Part shown: positions 9,448 through 18,716 of the stretch, one piece after another
Layout of the letters: every line of letters starts with the position of its first letter
Numbering within the stretch: position 1 is the stretch's first letter
From: Rhodococcus sp. KRD197
Lineage (GTDB): Bacteria; Actinomycetota; Actinomycetes; Mycobacteriales; Mycobacteriaceae
NCBI RefSeq assembly: GCF_017168235.1
Contig: NZ_JABFAO010000004.1
Span: 717,895 to 781,894, forward strand
Length of the DNA: 64,000 nt
Direction: 5' to 3'
The notes under the pieces: generated by a model
The model's database searches: none
Told to the model about the DNA's origin: nothing
What the model saw: the letters and a program-made list of their open reading frames with translations, nothing else
Made by a program: the position numbers and the translations under genes

Positions 9448-11037
9448 GTGACCGCATCGCAGCAGCCCGAAACTGCACTGCCCAGGCCCGTACTCGTCGT
9501 CGACTTCGGTGCTCAGTACGCACAGCTCATCGCAAGGCGTATTCGCGAGGCGAACGTGTTCTCCGAAGTCATCTCGCACACCGCTACGGTCGAGGAGATC
9601 GCCGAGAAGAACCCGGTCGCGTTGGTGCTCTCGGGCGGACCGTCCAGTGTGTACGCCGAGGGCGCTCCCGCTCTCGACAGCAAGGTGTTCGACCTCGACA
9701 TCCCGGTCTTCGGCATCTGCTACGGGTTCCAGGCAATGGCCCAGGCGCTCGGCGGAACGGTCTCGCACACCGGAACACGCGAGTACGGCCGGACGCAGTT
9801 GAGCGTCGACGGCGGTGTGCTGCACAAAGGTCTGCCTGCCACACAGCCGGTGTGGATGTCGCACGGCGACGCCGTCACAGCGGCACCGGACGGGTTCACC
9901 GTCACGGCGACGAGCGCGGGCGCACCCGTGGCAGCGTTCGAGAACACCGAGCGCCGCCTCGCGGGCGTGCAGTACCACCCCGAGGTGATGCACTCGCCGC
10001 ACGGGCAGCAGGTTCTGAGCCGCTTCCTGCACGAGACGGCGGGCATCAAGGCCGAGTGGACGGCCGCGAACATCGCCGACGCTCTCGTCGAGCAGATTCA
10101 GGAGCAGGTCGGCCCCGACGGGCAGGCGATCTGCGGACTGTCGGGCGGCGTCGACTCGGCAGTGGCCGCCGCTCTCGTTCAACGCGCCATCGGCGACCGT
10201 TTGACCTGTGTGTTCGTGGACCACGGTCTGCTGCGCGAGGGTGAACGTGAGCAGGTTCAGCAGGACTTCGTCGCTGCGACCGGCGCCAAGCTCGTCACCG
10301 TGGACGCCGTCGACACCTTCCTCGGGGCACTCGACGGAGTCTCGGACCCCGAGGAGAAGCGCAAGATCATCGGCCGCGAGTTCATTCGCAGCTTCGAAGG
10401 CGCTGTCGCCGAGGTGCTGGGCGAGAACGCCTCGCACGGAGCCGAGGTGGAGTTCCTCGTGCAGGGCACCCTCTACCCCGATGTCGTCGAATCCGGTGGA
10501 GGTTCGGGTACTGCGAACATCAAGAGCCATCACAACGTCGGTGGTCTGCCGGACGACCTCCAGTTCGCGCTGGTGGAGCCGCTGCGGACGCTGTTCAAGG
10601 ACGAGGTTCGTGCCGTCGGTCGTGAACTGGGTCTGCCCGAGGACATCGTCGGTCGCCAGCCGTTCCCCGGACCCGGCCTCGCGATCCGAATCGTCGGTGA
10701 GATCACCCGAGACCGGCTGGCTACGCTGCGTCAGGCCGATTCGATCGTGCGCGAGGAACTGACGGCCGCCGGGCTCGACGAGCAGATCTGGCAGTGCCCG
10801 GTGGTACTGCTCGCCGACGTGCGCAGCGTCGGTGTGCAGGGCGACGGTCGTACCTACGGTCACCCGATCGTGTTGCGTCCCGTGTCGAGCGAGGATGCGA
10901 TGACGGCCGACTGGACCCGTCTGCCCTACGACGTGCTGGAAACGATTTCGACTCGGGTGACCAACGAGGTGTCGGAGGTCAACCGAGTCGTTCTCGATGT
11001 GACGAGCAAGCCACCGGGCACGATCGAGTGGGAGTGA
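9448..11037 (+). CDS. guaA: GMP synthase (glutamine-hydrolysing)
   Basis: 529-residue cytoplasmic enzyme that aminates XMP to GMP with glutamine and ATP. The class I glutamine amidotransferase domain has nucleophile Cys91 in FGICYGF and His177/Glu179 in QYHPEV. The ATP-pyrophosphatase domain has the P-loop LSGGVDS at 231-237. The C-terminal dimerisation domain ends in the usual GTIEWE. It closes the guaB2-guaB3-choD-guaA group. The GTG start is leaderless-like, so guaA can be transcribed separately from choD. It is convergent with the small membrane-protein gene only 4 bp downstream. Confidence 0.98.
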   Translation: MTASQQPETALPRPVLVVDFGAQYAQLIARRIREANVFSEVISHTATVEEIAEKNPVALVLSGGPSSVYAEGAPALDSKVFDLDIPVFGICYGFQAMAQALGGTVSHTGTREYGRTQLSVDGGVLHKGLPATQPVWMSHGDAVTAAPDGFTVTATSAGAPVAAFENTERRLAGVQYHPEVMHSPHGQQVLSRFLHETAGIKAEWTAANIADALVEQIQEQVGPDGQAICGLSGGVDSAVAAALVQRAIGDRLTCVFVDHGLLREGEREQVQQDFVAATGAKLVTVDAVDTFLGALDGVSDPEEKRKIIGREFIRSFEGAVAEVLGENASHGAEVEFLVQGTLYPDVVESGGGSGTANIKSHHNVGGLPDDLQFALVEPLRTLFKDEVRAVGRELGLPEDIVGRQPFPGPGLAIRIVGEITRDRLATLRQADSIVREELTAAGLDEQIWQCPVVLLADVRSVGVQGDGRTYGHPIVLRPVSSEDAMTADWTRLPYDVLETISTRVTNEVSEVNRVVLDVTSKPPGTIEWE

Positions 11038-11041
11038 GTAG

Positions 11042-11287
11042 CTAGTTTTTCTTGCGGCTCGGAGCCACCAGCAGAGTCAGTCCGATGACGATCGCCGCTA
11101 TGACGAACACCCAGCGGAACTCGACGTTGCCGAGCGCTTCGATGGCCGGTGGCCCGATCAGCGCGCTCACGCTGACGATCATCGCAGCGAGGCCGACGAG
11201 GAAGAGCAGTGCGGACGGGCGGGAGCGGGCCTTGTTCTGTTCGGGGGTGTCCTCGTCGCTGTCGCCGTATTGCCATGTCTCATTCAC
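11042..11287 (-). CDS. Small two-helix membrane protein
   Basis: 81-residue protein with a charged acidic N-terminus (DSDEDTPEQNKARSR) and two membrane segments, about 27-45 (ALLFLVGLAAMIVSVSALI) and 58-75 (WVFVIAAIVIGLTLLVA), ending in SRKKN. No known family is recognised. Its start overlaps the end of the PspC/LiaF-like gene by 8 bp on the same strand, so it is the last gene of that operon and may belong to the envelope-stress module. Confidence 0.75.
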   Translation of the reverse strand: MNETWQYGDSDEDTPEQNKARSRPSALLFLVGLAAMIVSVSALIGPPAIEALGNVEFRWVFVIAAIVIGLTLLVAPSRKKN

Positions 11288-12662
11288 GGATGACCTCCAG
11301 GTTTCCGAATTGTACGTTTCCGTCGATCATCAGGACGTGCGTGTTCTCGGCTGAGTTGCCGCGCTGGCGAACACTTTCGGGCTCGCACGAGGTCGAGCCG
11401 AAGACGGCTGTGCACTCGGTCAGCACGTTCATCGACCACGGGACGATCACGGTGGCGTTGCCCGCAGCGACGGTGATCTCGACCGTGGCGTCCTCGGTGA
11501 GCTCGAGTCCGGAGAGGTCGAGCTGCAGATCACCCACCTGCACGGCGTAGCTCGGCTGCAGTTCGGCCAACGTGGTGGGCGCCACTCGCTGCTCACCCGA
11601 GTTGGCGCCGTCGATCGAAATCGGCCCCACGATCGAGGCGAGGACCACGAACGCCAGCAGGGGCCCGGTTACCACGAGCAACCCGTACCCCCTGCGTAGG
11701 AACGCACCGAGGATGAGTCCGACTGCGACGACGGCGAGAGCTACCGCGCCGATACGCGCGGGCGTCAGCCACGTCGAATCCGAGGCGTACGCGATACCCG
11801 CCGTCACGGCCGCGGCCACCAGTGCCAGTCCGATGAAACTCGTCGTCCACCGTGATCGGTGCTTCTTCTCCGCCGCCTCGGGTACCTGCGCCGACGCCGG
11901 TTCCGGTAGGTCCCAGGCGAATGGTGCGACCCCGAGCGGATCCCAGGACGGGGGTGTCGGCTGATCTGGGATCGCCGACTCGCCGGTGTCCTTCGTCAGA
12001 TTCACCGATGTGGACTCCTCCGGCGGCGCGGCCGGACTCGGGTTCGGGACGTAATTGCTGGGAAGCGTCGTATACGGGGTGTACGGGGGGCGAGTGGCGT
12101 CATAGTTCGGTGGCCGGTAGTTGGCACCTGCCCAGGGGCTGTTCGGCACGCCCACGTTCGGGCCGTACGGGGAGTTGAACGAAATCGGAAAGCCCTGCTG
12201 GAGATAGGCCTGGGCGCCGTCCGGAAGAAACTCGGGAGGTTCGGGCCGGCGTTGATACAACAACCACCACCCAGCCAACAGAGCCACCATGCTGATCAAT
12301 CCGGAACCGCCCATGCCGACTCCGACCGGTCCGATCGTCGAGACCACGATGACCAGAGCGACGATCAGAACCACGACCTTGGTCGTGGAGTCCGAGCTGC
12401 CGCCTTTGCCGATGAGAGATTCCGCGGGCGAGGCGGTGTCGCCTGCTTTGCTGAAGAGAAGCCAGGCCGCGAGGTAGAGGACGATCCCGGCGCCGCCGAA
12501 GATGGTTCCGACGACCAGGGCGACACGAACGAGAACGGGGTCGATGCCGTAGCGGTACCCGATGCCTGCGGCGACTCCCGCAATGTGGCCTCGCTGCGGC
12601 AACCGGTACGGACGAGTTCGCCACATATGTTGTAGCTGGTCGGAGACGGTTGCGTTGCTCAT
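11280..12662 (-). CDS. PspC-domain membrane protein, LiaF-like
   Basis: 460-residue membrane protein. The N-terminal PspC domain (about 18-70) has the family order of a small cytoplasmic part and a membrane helix (IAGVAAGIGYRYGIDPVLVRV, then AGIVLYLAAWLLF). Two further membrane helices lie at about 90-130, followed by a Pro-rich linker and three more helices at about 275-345. The C-terminal 80 residues are beta-rich with DLQLDLSGLELTEDATVEITV, resembling the LiaF C-terminal domain that damps LiaS-type kinases. It is divergent from a PspC-kinase gene, with two identical operators between them. Likely role: sensing or tuning the envelope-stress signal. Confidence 0.85.
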   Translation of the reverse strand: MSNATVSDQLQHMWRTRPYRLPQRGHIAGVAAGIGYRYGIDPVLVRVALVVGTIFGGAGIVLYLAAWLLFSKAGDTASPAESLIGKGGSSDSTTKVVVLIVALVIVVSTIGPVGVGMGGSGLISMVALLAGWWLLYQRRPEPPEFLPDGAQAYLQQGFPISFNSPYGPNVGVPNSPWAGANYRPPNYDATRPPYTPYTTLPSNYVPNPSPAAPPEESTSVNLTKDTGESAIPDQPTPPSWDPLGVAPFAWDLPEPASAQVPEAAEKKHRSRWTTSFIGLALVAAAVTAGIAYASDSTWLTPARIGAVALAVVAVGLILGAFLRRGYGLLVVTGPLLAFVVLASIVGPISIDGANSGEQRVAPTTLAELQPSYAVQVGDLQLDLSGLELTEDATVEITVAAGNATVIVPWSMNVLTECTAVFGSTSCEPESVRQRGNSAENTHVLMIDGNVQFGNLEVIRE

Positions 12663-12695
12663 AGAACCATCGTGGTCCGTCTCGGCAGCAATTGC

Positions 12696-12713
12696 ATCAG
12701 GGATCGCCCTGAT
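12696..12713. promoter_or_regulatory. Operator copy 1: ATCAGGG-N4-CCCTGAT
   Basis: Perfect 7-bp inverted repeat with a 4-bp spacer, 33 bp from the start codon of the PspC/LiaF-like gene. An identical repeat lies at 12780-12797. Dimer-type site for a NarL-family regulator is the simplest reading. Confidence 0.65.
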
Positions 12714-12749
12714 CTTCTCCTGACCGAGTCTCGTCCTCGGTTCGAGTCG

Positions 12750-12781
12750 GTGGGCAGTGGAACATGTGGGCAGTGGAACAT
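12750..12781. repeat. Tandem 16-bp repeat (GTGGGCAGTGGAACAT x2)
   Basis: Two exact adjacent copies (12750-12765 and 12766-12781) in the divergent promoter region, directly next to operator copy 2. Confidence 0.9.
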
Positions 12782-12797
12782 CAGGGGAGACCCTGAT
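12780..12797. promoter_or_regulatory. Operator copy 2: ATCAGGG-N4-CCCTGAT
   Basis: Same arms and spacer length as copy 1, centred 84 bp away (eight helical turns) and 35 bp before the PspC-kinase start. Confidence 0.65.
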
Positions 12798-12832
12798 GCG
12801 GCAGACCTCCGATTCGTGCCAGGATCGGAGAC

Positions 12833-14143
12833 GTGAACCATGTCGAGCTACTGCCCACGTCCGCGGGCCCCGATCCGGTGAAGTTCTACCGGCGGGGTGG
12901 CGGTCGCATCGTGGGTGGGGTGGCCGGCGGCCTGTCGGATCATTTGGGCGTCGACGTGTTCAAGGTCCGGGTGGCGTTCGCGTTGCTCGCCGTCATGGCC
13001 GGTGCCGGCATCTTCGCCTATGGGCTGCTGTGGGTGTTCACACCCGCGGGCACCGATGTGGACCGCCCGAGCGACGCGGAACGCCAGCGGGCGCTCGGAC
13101 TCTCGGCGCTCGGTCTCGGACTCGCCGCCGGATTGGCATGGTTGCTGGACGGCACCGCAGCATCGGTTCTGGTTCCGATCGTGGTGGTCGTGATCGGTGC
13201 GGCGCTGGTATGGCGCGAATTCGATTCCGACGGCCCACGTTCGGTTCTGGGCATGCCGAAGAAGCCGACCGTGCTCAGCTGGGCCCGGGTGGTAGGAGGT
13301 GCGACGCTCATCGTTCTCGGCCTGGGTGTCGTGGTTCTCGCACGTGTCGACATCGCAGCGGTCCGATCGTCGTTGTTGGCCGTCATCGTCACCCTTGTCG
13401 GTGCCGCGTTGCTCACCGTTCCGGTGTGGTTGCGGATGTGGCGCACGTTGAATACGGAGCGCTCGGCCCGTATTCGCAACGACGAACGAGAGGAGATCGC
13501 CTCTCACCTGCACGATTCGGTGTTGCAGACGCTGGCGTTGATTCAGAAGCAGTCCGATCAGCCGCAGGAGGTGATGCGGCTGGCGCGTGGTCAGGAGCGC
13601 GAGCTGCGAAAGTGGTTGTTCGAGGGCGGCGACCCGGACCACTCGTCGCTGTCCGAGGCGCTCAAGACCATCTCCGGCGAGGTCGAGGACCAGCACGGTG
13701 TGACGGTTCGGCCGATCACGGTCGGAGACGTGCAGCTTTCGGCAATCGACTCGGAATCCGGTCTGCCGCGTGAGCATTTCACCGCCTTGCTCGGCGCCAC
13801 GCGTGAAGCATTGGTCAATGCAGCCAAGCATTCGGGGGAGACCAACATCGATTTGTTCGCCGAGACAGAACCGGACAAGGTGACGGTGTTCGTTCGCGAC
13901 CGAGGCGTCGGATTCGACGAGGACCTCGTGCCGGTGGATCGGCAGGGCCTCGCCAAATCGATCCGCGCAAGAATCGAGAGGCGCGGTGGCGAGGTATCTG
14001 TACGCTCCCAGGTGGGCAAGGGAACGGAAGTCCGAATTCTGATGCCCCGCAACCGCACACCAGAGGAGCCTCAGCCAGCGGAACACGTCGATACCGAACA
14101 ACCGATACCGCAGCAGCCGATACCGCAGGAGCAGCCCAGGTGA
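12833..14143 (+). CDS. PspC-domain sensor histidine kinase (LiaS-like)
   Basis: 436-residue kinase that fuses a PspC sensor to a NarL-class transmitter. PspC lies at about 18-72 (RRGGGRIVGGVAGGLSDHLGV, then a helix). More membrane helices lie at about 88-125 and 150-205. The HisKA_3 segment has EIASHLHDSVLQ with phospho-acceptor His227. The HATPase_c domain (about 320-410) has EALVNAAKHSG, DRGVGFD and GKGTEVRI. The C-terminal tail repeats PIPQQPIPQEQP. The next gene, a response regulator, overlaps by 4 bp (GTGA), so the two are translationally coupled. Expected role: autophosphorylate on envelope stress and activate the regulator. Confidence 0.92.
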   Translation: MNHVELLPTSAGPDPVKFYRRGGGRIVGGVAGGLSDHLGVDVFKVRVAFALLAVMAGAGIFAYGLLWVFTPAGTDVDRPSDAERQRALGLSALGLGLAAGLAWLLDGTAASVLVPIVVVVIGAALVWREFDSDGPRSVLGMPKKPTVLSWARVVGGATLIVLGLGVVVLARVDIAAVRSSLLAVIVTLVGAALLTVPVWLRMWRTLNTERSARIRNDEREEIASHLHDSVLQTLALIQKQSDQPQEVMRLARGQERELRKWLFEGGDPDHSSLSEALKTISGEVEDQHGVTVRPITVGDVQLSAIDSESGLPREHFTALLGATREALVNAAKHSGETNIDLFAETEPDKVTVFVRDRGVGFDEDLVPVDRQGLAKSIRARIERRGGEVSVRSQVGKGTEVRILMPRNRTPEEPQPAEHVDTEQPIPQQPIPQEQPR

Positions 14144-14787
14144 CCGACACTCTTCGTGTCTTTCTCGTCGACGACCATGCAGTGTTCCGTTCCGGGGTGC
14201 GCGCCGAACTGGGGCGTGAACCCGATCTCGAAGTGGTCGGTGAGGCAGGTGGCGTCGCTGACGCGGTGGCGGGCATCGAGACCACCAAGCCCGACGTCGT
14301 CCTGCTCGATGTCCACATGCCTGATGGCGGGGGCGTCGCCGTCCTCGGGCGAATATCGGCCGGTCCGGTCTGCCTGGCGCTGTCGGTATCCGACGCGGCC
14401 GAGGACGTCATCGCTGTCATCCGTGCAGGTGCGCGCGGCTATGTCACCAAGACCATCTCCGGGGCCGAACTCGCCGACGGTGTGCGACGCGTCGCCGGGG
14501 GAGACGCGGTGTTCTCCCCTCGCCTCGCCGGGTTCGTGCTCGACTCGTTCACCGGAAAGTCGGCGGCGCCGGAGCCTCCCCTCGATCCCGAACTGGATTC
14601 GTTGACGCCACGCGAGCTCGAGGTGCTTCGGCTCCTCGCGCGTGGCTACACCTACCGAGAGATCGCCGAAGACCTGTTCATCTCGGTCAAGACCGTCGAA
14701 ACCCACGCGTCCAACGTTCTCCGAAAGACGCAGCAGTCGAACAGGAATGCGCTCACGAGGTGGGCGCACAATCGGCGCATCGATTGA
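14140..14787 (+). CDS. NarL/LuxR-type response regulator
   Basis: 215-residue two-component regulator. The receiver domain has acidic pair Asp11-Asp12 and phospho-acceptor Asp57 (VVLLDVHMPD), with Lys at the KTISG position. The C-terminal LuxR-type HTH starts near residue 150 (LTPRELEVLRLLARGYTYREI). It is coupled to the PspC-kinase upstream. The two ATCAGGG-N4-CCCTGAT repeats between the divergent PspC genes are the best candidates for its binding sites, which would make the module autoregulated; this is inferred. Confidence 0.94.
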   Translation: MTDTLRVFLVDDHAVFRSGVRAELGREPDLEVVGEAGGVADAVAGIETTKPDVVLLDVHMPDGGGVAVLGRISAGPVCLALSVSDAAEDVIAVIRAGARGYVTKTISGAELADGVRRVAGGDAVFSPRLAGFVLDSFTGKSAAPEPPLDPELDSLTPRELEVLRLLARGYTYREIAEDLFISVKTVETHASNVLRKTQQSNRNALTRWAHNRRID

Positions 14788-14788
14788 G

Positions 14789-14857
14789 GGCGCTGACGCG
14801 CATGTGAGTGGAAATACATAGTGGGACACGTATTTCCGCTCACATGTGCGAAGCGCC
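14789..14857. repeat. Intergenic palindromic element, copy A
   Basis: Inverted repeat: 14797-14817 pairs with 14830-14850 (19 of 21 bases), flanked by GGCGCT...AGCGCC. The core GTGAGTGGAAATAC...GTATTTCCGCTCAC is shared with copy B at 38,926-38,981. It lies exactly between two convergent stop codons, so it probably also terminates both transcripts. Confidence 0.75.
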
Positions 14858-16071
14858 TACAGGGCGATTGCGAGGATCGACAGTAGAACGATCACCGCGA
14901 CGATTCCGGCCAGGATCACCGCGGGTGAGACGTCGACCTTGTCGCCGACGGCGTCGTCGATGCGGTCCAGGACCACATCGAGCGGATTCTTCTTCCTCGG
15001 GGGGTCGAATGGCGGCGGCGCGTACGGCTTCGGCTCGTGTCCGTCCAGGTTGCCACCGGAACGTACGGCGGGGAGTCCGGCGATGGTCTTGCCGAATTCT
15101 CGCGAGGGGCGGCGGGTTTCGGCGACGGGTGTGGACCGATGAGCCCAGGTGGGCACTGTGCCTTTGGACGAGGTGAGGGGTACACCTCGTAATTGCGCGA
15201 TGCTCCCTCGGCTGTTGATTGCGCCGAGGATCATCTCGTCGCGTGCCTGCGTCATCGACGGTCGGCGCGACGGATCGGGTTCGAGCATGTGCAGCAATGC
15301 CTGGGTCAGATCACCGGACCTGGTGGGGGCGATGATCTGGCCTCGGGCAACTCGGTGGAGCAGTGCGATGGAATCCTGGTCGATGTCGAACGGCGGCTTG
15401 CCTTCGATGGCTGTGTAGAGCGTCGCGCCGAGGGAGAACACATCGCTCGCCTCGGTGGGATCCTGCCCGCGTGCGACCTCGGGGGCGAAGTAGGCCGGCG
15501 TACCGGTGATGACGCTCGAATCCGATTCCTCGACATCGCCTCTCGCGCGCGAGATGCCGAAGTCGCTGATCTTGACGATGCCCAGGGTGCGTCCGCGATC
15601 GGCGATCAGAATGTTGCCGGGCTTGATGTCGCGATGGACGATTCCCGCCTCGTGCGCCTCGATGAGTGCGTCGGCCACCTGCGCTCCGACCTGTGCCACC
15701 TCGTACGGCGGTAGAAAGTCCGTGGTGTTGAGTGCCTGCGCGAGGCTGCGTGAGGGCATGTACTCCATGACCAGCCATGGTTCACCGTCTTCGATCGCGA
15801 CGTCGTACATGGCGATGGCGTGGGGGCTCGACAAGCGGGCGGCGATGCGGCCCTCGCGCATGGCGCGGTTGCGTACCTCGCGAGCCGCTTCGTCGCTCAG
15901 GTGCGCCGTCGAGGTGACCTGTTTGACGGCGACCTTGCGGGCGAGAAGTGTGTCCTGCGCGAGCCAGACCGCGCCCATTCCGCCACCGCCGAGCTTGTAG
16001 GCGAGGCGGTACCTGCCGGCGAGAAGGTAGTCGGGTCCCACAACCCGTGCGGTGCGTTGCTGCTCGGTCAC
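14857..16071 (-). CDS. Hanks-type serine/threonine protein kinase
   Basis: 404-residue membrane-anchored kinase. The glycine loop GGGGMG is at 28-33, ATP-binding Lys50 in AVK, catalytic Asp148 in HRDIKPGN and Asp170 in DFG; the activation segment ends with GTPAYFAPE. The kinase domain covers about 20-275, followed by a basic/Pro-rich linker and one C-terminal membrane helix (VILAGIVAVIVLLSILAI). There is no extracellular sensor domain, so activation probably relies on dimerisation or a partner. The GTG at 16071 was preferred over one at 16077 because it lies 6 nt from a TAACCT -10. Divergent from imuA'. Confidence 0.93.
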   Translation of the reverse strand: MTEQQRTARVVGPDYLLAGRYRLAYKLGGGGMGAVWLAQDTLLARKVAVKQVTSTAHLSDEAAREVRNRAMREGRIAARLSSPHAIAMYDVAIEDGEPWLVMEYMPSRSLAQALNTTDFLPPYEVAQVGAQVADALIEAHEAGIVHRDIKPGNILIADRGRTLGIVKISDFGISRARGDVEESDSSVITGTPAYFAPEVARGQDPTEASDVFSLGATLYTAIEGKPPFDIDQDSIALLHRVARGQIIAPTRSGDLTQALLHMLEPDPSRRPSMTQARDEMILGAINSRGSIAQLRGVPLTSSKGTVPTWAHRSTPVAETRRPSREFGKTIAGLPAVRSGGNLDGHEPKPYAPPPFDPPRKKNPLDVVLDRIDDAVGDKVDVSPAVILAGIVAVIVLLSILAIAL

Positions 16072-16077
16072 GACCAC

Positions 16078-16083
16078 AGGTTA
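16078..16083 (-). promoter_or_regulatory. Leaderless -10 of the protein kinase gene (TAACCT)
   Basis: Minus-strand hexamer ending 6 nt before the GTG at 16071. Confidence 0.4.
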
Positions 16084-16191
16084 GTGGACGGTGAGCATCA
16101 CTGCCCGCAGGAGCCTCGTCATGGTTTCTACCAGCGCAAACGCTGTCGCCTTGACGAGCTGGCACCCGACCGGCTTTACTTGGAACGAGAA

Positions 16192-16207
16192 TCGAAAGTG
16201 TGTTCGA
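16192..16207 (+). promoter_or_regulatory. LexA (SOS) box upstream of imuA'
   Basis: TCGAAAGTGTGTTCGA matches the actinobacterial SOS box TCGAAC-N4-GTTCGA with one mismatch. It lies 69 bp before the imuA' ATG, the place expected for LexA repression of the mutasome operon. Confidence 0.85.
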
Positions 16208-16276
16208 ATGCTCCACTTCCCGTGTGTTCGAGCTCGCGAAATTCATGTGCTGGTTTCAGTGTGCAAGGGGAGTGAC

Positions 16277-17101
16277 ATGTCTGTATCGGATGCTTCCGCT
16301 TCGCCGGATGCGCTGGGTGGCCTGTCCCTGCCCGAGCGGGTTGCGTTGCTGCGTCGACGGATGGCAGAGGTGCCCTCGCGAGGGGAATCGGCGTCGGAGC
16401 GTATCGAGCATCATGAGACACAACCGGTCGAGGAACGATCGACTGCTTCATCCCCGAAAGCGGCCGGGCGCACGCGTTCTGTTCTCCCGGTGCCCGAGGT
16501 CATAGCCGGTGTGCTGCCGCATGGCGGGTTGGTCCGGGGGACTGTGGTCTCGGTGTCGGGCGCAGGCTCGTTGTTGCTCGGTGTGGTGGCTGCGGTGACG
16601 AGTGCCGGAGGGCATGTCGCTGTCATCGGGCTGCCGCGGTTCGGCGTTCTTGCTGCCGTCGAGATGGGGGCGCAGTTGAACAAGTTGGCATTGATTCCCG
16701 ATCCAGGGTCCGATCCGGTGGAGGTCGCGGCCATCCTGCTCGACGGTGTGGACCTGGTCGTGCTCGGTCTCGGTGGTGAATCGGTCGCGCCCACCCGAGC
16801 TCGGGCCGTGGTGGCGAGGGCACGCAGCAAAGGCGCGACGTTGCTGGTCACGGACGGACGCTGGGACGGAGCCGAATTACGACTCGAAGCCTCGGTACAC
16901 GGGTACGACGGGCTCGGGAGCGGCCGAGAGCTGGGGCGAGGGCGGCTTCGATCGATTCGGTTGTCGGTGTCCGCTCGAGGCAAGGCGATGCGTACCCGCA
17001 CTGTTCGGCTCGACCTACGCTCCGTCGGTGGTCGTGTCGAGTGGTTCGCCGACGAGCGCGACGCTGCGCCCGTATCGCTGCCCGTCGCGGTGTCGACATG
17101 A
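16277..17101 (+). CDS. imuA': Mutasome accessory protein ImuA'
   Basis: 274-residue RecA-like protein of SOS mutagenesis, orthologous to Rv3395c. With ImuB it bridges the error-prone polymerase DnaE2 to the beta clamp in lesion bypass. The first 75 residues are charged linker; then a RecA-fold core with [17 protein letters not shown] in the P-loop position, but without a proper GxxxxGK[ST] Walker A, so ATP binding is doubtful. The ATG at 16277 has AGGGGAG before it; the frame is open further upstream but covers the SOS box. Stop and imuB start overlap as ATGA. Confidence 0.9.
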   Translation: MSVSDASASPDALGGLSLPERVALLRRRMAEVPSRGESASERIEHHETQPVEERSTASSPKAAGRTRSVLPVPEVIAGVLPHGGLVRGTVVSVSGAGSLLLGVVAAVTSAGGHVAVIGLPRFGVLAAVEMGAQLNKLALIPDPGSDPVEVAAILLDGVDLVVLGLGGESVAPTRARAVVARARSKGATLLVTDGRWDGAELRLEASVHGYDGLGSGRELGRGRLRSIRLSVSARGKAMRTRTVRLDLRSVGGRVEWFADERDAAPVSLPVAVST

Positions 17102-18657
17102 GCCGCGTTCTTGCTCTGTGGTGTCCCGATTGGCCTGCGGTTGCTGCGGCCGCTCTGGCGGACCTTCCAGCCACCCACCCGGTGGCTGTCACGTCGGCCA
17201 ATCGCGTCATCGCCTGCTCTGCGACGGCTCGAACGTTCGGCGTCAAGCGTGGTGTGCGGCGGAGGGAAGCTCAGGCACGCTGCCCGGAGATACATATCGC
17301 TCTGGCCGACGCCGATCGAGACGCTCGGGTGTTCGAGCCGGTGGTATCGGCCATCGCGGCGATCGCGCCCGGCGTCGAAGTGCTGCGGCCGGGACTGCTC
17401 GTCCTTGCAGCCCGGGGCGTTGCGCGTTACTTCGGGTCCGAGCATCTGGCCGTGGAACGGCTGATCGACGAGGCCTCGGCAGCGGGCGTCGAATGCCAGG
17501 TCGGGATAGCCGACGAGCTGTCCACCGCAGTGATCGCGGCGCGGCATGCGCAGGTGGTGCCGCGTGGTGGAGGCGCCGGATTTCTGTCACCGCTGCCGGT
17601 GGCCGAGCTTTCTGCCGAACCGAGCATGGCTGCAGCGAATCGTGATGAACTCGTCGACCTACTGCGACGCCTGGGTTTGCGAACCATCGGAGATTTTGCT
17701 GCGCTGACGCCGGGGGATGTGGCGTCGAGGTTCGGTACCGACGCGATCCTGGCGCACCGGAGTGCGCGGGGAGAGCCCGAACGTCCGCCGTCGGCTCGAG
17801 CACTGCCGCCGGATCTCGATGTGGAGTATCTCTGCGATCCGCCGATCGATCGAGTCGATGCGGCTGCCTTCGCCGGTCGCGGAATGGCCGAGCAACTGCA
17901 CACCAAGCTCGCTGCCGCCGCCGTCGCATGTACTCGACTGCTGGTGCACGCAAGTACCGGTAGCGGCGAAAGCCTGTCACGGACATGGCGGTGCGCCGAG
18001 CCGCTCACTCCTGAGGGGACGGCCGATCGAGTTCGTTGGCAGCTCGATGGATGGTTGACAGGACGAAGCGAGAACAAACCGACGTCGGGCATCGTGGTCC
18101 TACGGTTGGAGCCGGTCGAAGTCGTCGCAGCCGAGGAATTGCAACTGGGGCTCTGGGGGAGCGTCGGCGACGAGGACGAGCGGGCGCGTCGAGCGCTCGT
18201 GCGAGTGCAGGGCCTGCTCGGTGGCGACTCGGTACTGGGCGGCGTGCTCAGCGGGGGGCGGGGTCCGGCCGAGCGGATCACGTTGCGTCCCCTCGGCGAC
18301 GAGCTGGTACCGCTGACGGATCCAAGCGCTCCGTGGCCGGGGCGATTGCCCGAACCTGCGCCGGCAGCGGTGATCGTTTCGCGACCGGCAGTGACTCTGA
18401 TGAATCGCGCCGGGTCGGGCGTCGGTGTCACCGAACGCGGCCACTTCGACACTCGACCGGCGCGCATGCGTTGGGGAACGAAGGAGTGGGACCTCGCCGG
18501 GTTGGCCGGGCCATGGCCGGTCGACGAGCGTTGGTGGGACGGCGGTCTCACAGCGACCGGACCGGTGGCTCGTGTGCAGGTGCTGCTCGCGGACGATCGA
18601 GCGTTGTTGCTGGTGTTCGATGGGGGACAGTGGCGGGTGGAAGGCATCTACGAATGA
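17098..18657 (+). CDS. imuB: Catalytically inactive Y-family polymerase ImuB
   Basis: 519-residue Y-family polymerase homologue (Rv3394c). The acidic active-site motifs are missing: the first segment reads [11 protein letters not shown] and the second is [12 protein letters not shown] in place of the Ser-x-Asp-Glu type. It is therefore an adaptor rather than a polymerase, as shown for mycobacterial ImuB, which binds the beta clamp, ImuA' and DnaE2. A helix-hairpin region ([25 protein letters not shown], about 185-212) and the little-finger-like part follow. Coupled to imuA' by a 4-bp overlap. Confidence 0.93.
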   Translation: MSRVLALWCPDWPAVAAAALADLPATHPVAVTSANRVIACSATARTFGVKRGVRRREAQARCPEIHIALADADRDARVFEPVVSAIAAIAPGVEVLRPGLLVLAARGVARYFGSEHLAVERLIDEASAAGVECQVGIADELSTAVIAARHAQVVPRGGGAGFLSPLPVAELSAEPSMAAANRDELVDLLRRLGLRTIGDFAALTPGDVASRFGTDAILAHRSARGEPERPPSARALPPDLDVEYLCDPPIDRVDAAAFAGRGMAEQLHTKLAAAAVACTRLLVHASTGSGESLSRTWRCAEPLTPEGTADRVRWQLDGWLTGRSENKPTSGIVVLRLEPVEVVAAEELQLGLWGSVGDEDERARRALVRVQGLLGGDSVLGGVLSGGRGPAERITLRPLGDELVPLTDPSAPWPGRLPEPAPAAVIVSRPAVTLMNRAGSGVGVTERGHFDTRPARMRWGTKEWDLAGLAGPWPVDERWWDGGLTATGPVARVQVLLADDRALLLVFDGGQWRVEGIYE

Positions 18658-18664
18658 CAGTGCC

Positions 18665-18694
18665 CGCGCGACAGACACCCCGCGCGACAGACAC
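18665..18694. repeat. Short tandem repeat after imuB
   Basis: CGCGCGACAGACAC occurs twice (18665-18678, 18681-18694), spaced by CC, just after the imuB stop codon. Probably untranslated. Confidence 0.8.
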
Positions 18695-18703
18695 AACGGC
18701 CGC

Positions 18704-18709
18704 TACTGT
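18704..18709 (+). promoter_or_regulatory. Leaderless -10 of the hydrolase gene (TACTGT)
   Basis: Ends 7 nt before the ATG at 18717. It decides this start over the ATG at 18654 that overlaps the imuB stop. Confidence 0.45.
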
Positions 18710-18716
18710 CGAAGCA

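Noticed and set aside
7654..10863. 1069-codon open frame on the minus strand
   Set aside because: It runs antisense through choD and guaA, which have clear families. It is rich in Arg, Val, Asp and His as expected for a GC-rich shadow frame.
18654..18716. Upstream ATG for the hydrolase that overlaps the imuB stop
   Set aside because: The added 21 residues are low-complexity, encoded over a tandem repeat, and a leaderless -10 points to 18717. Kept as an alternative only.
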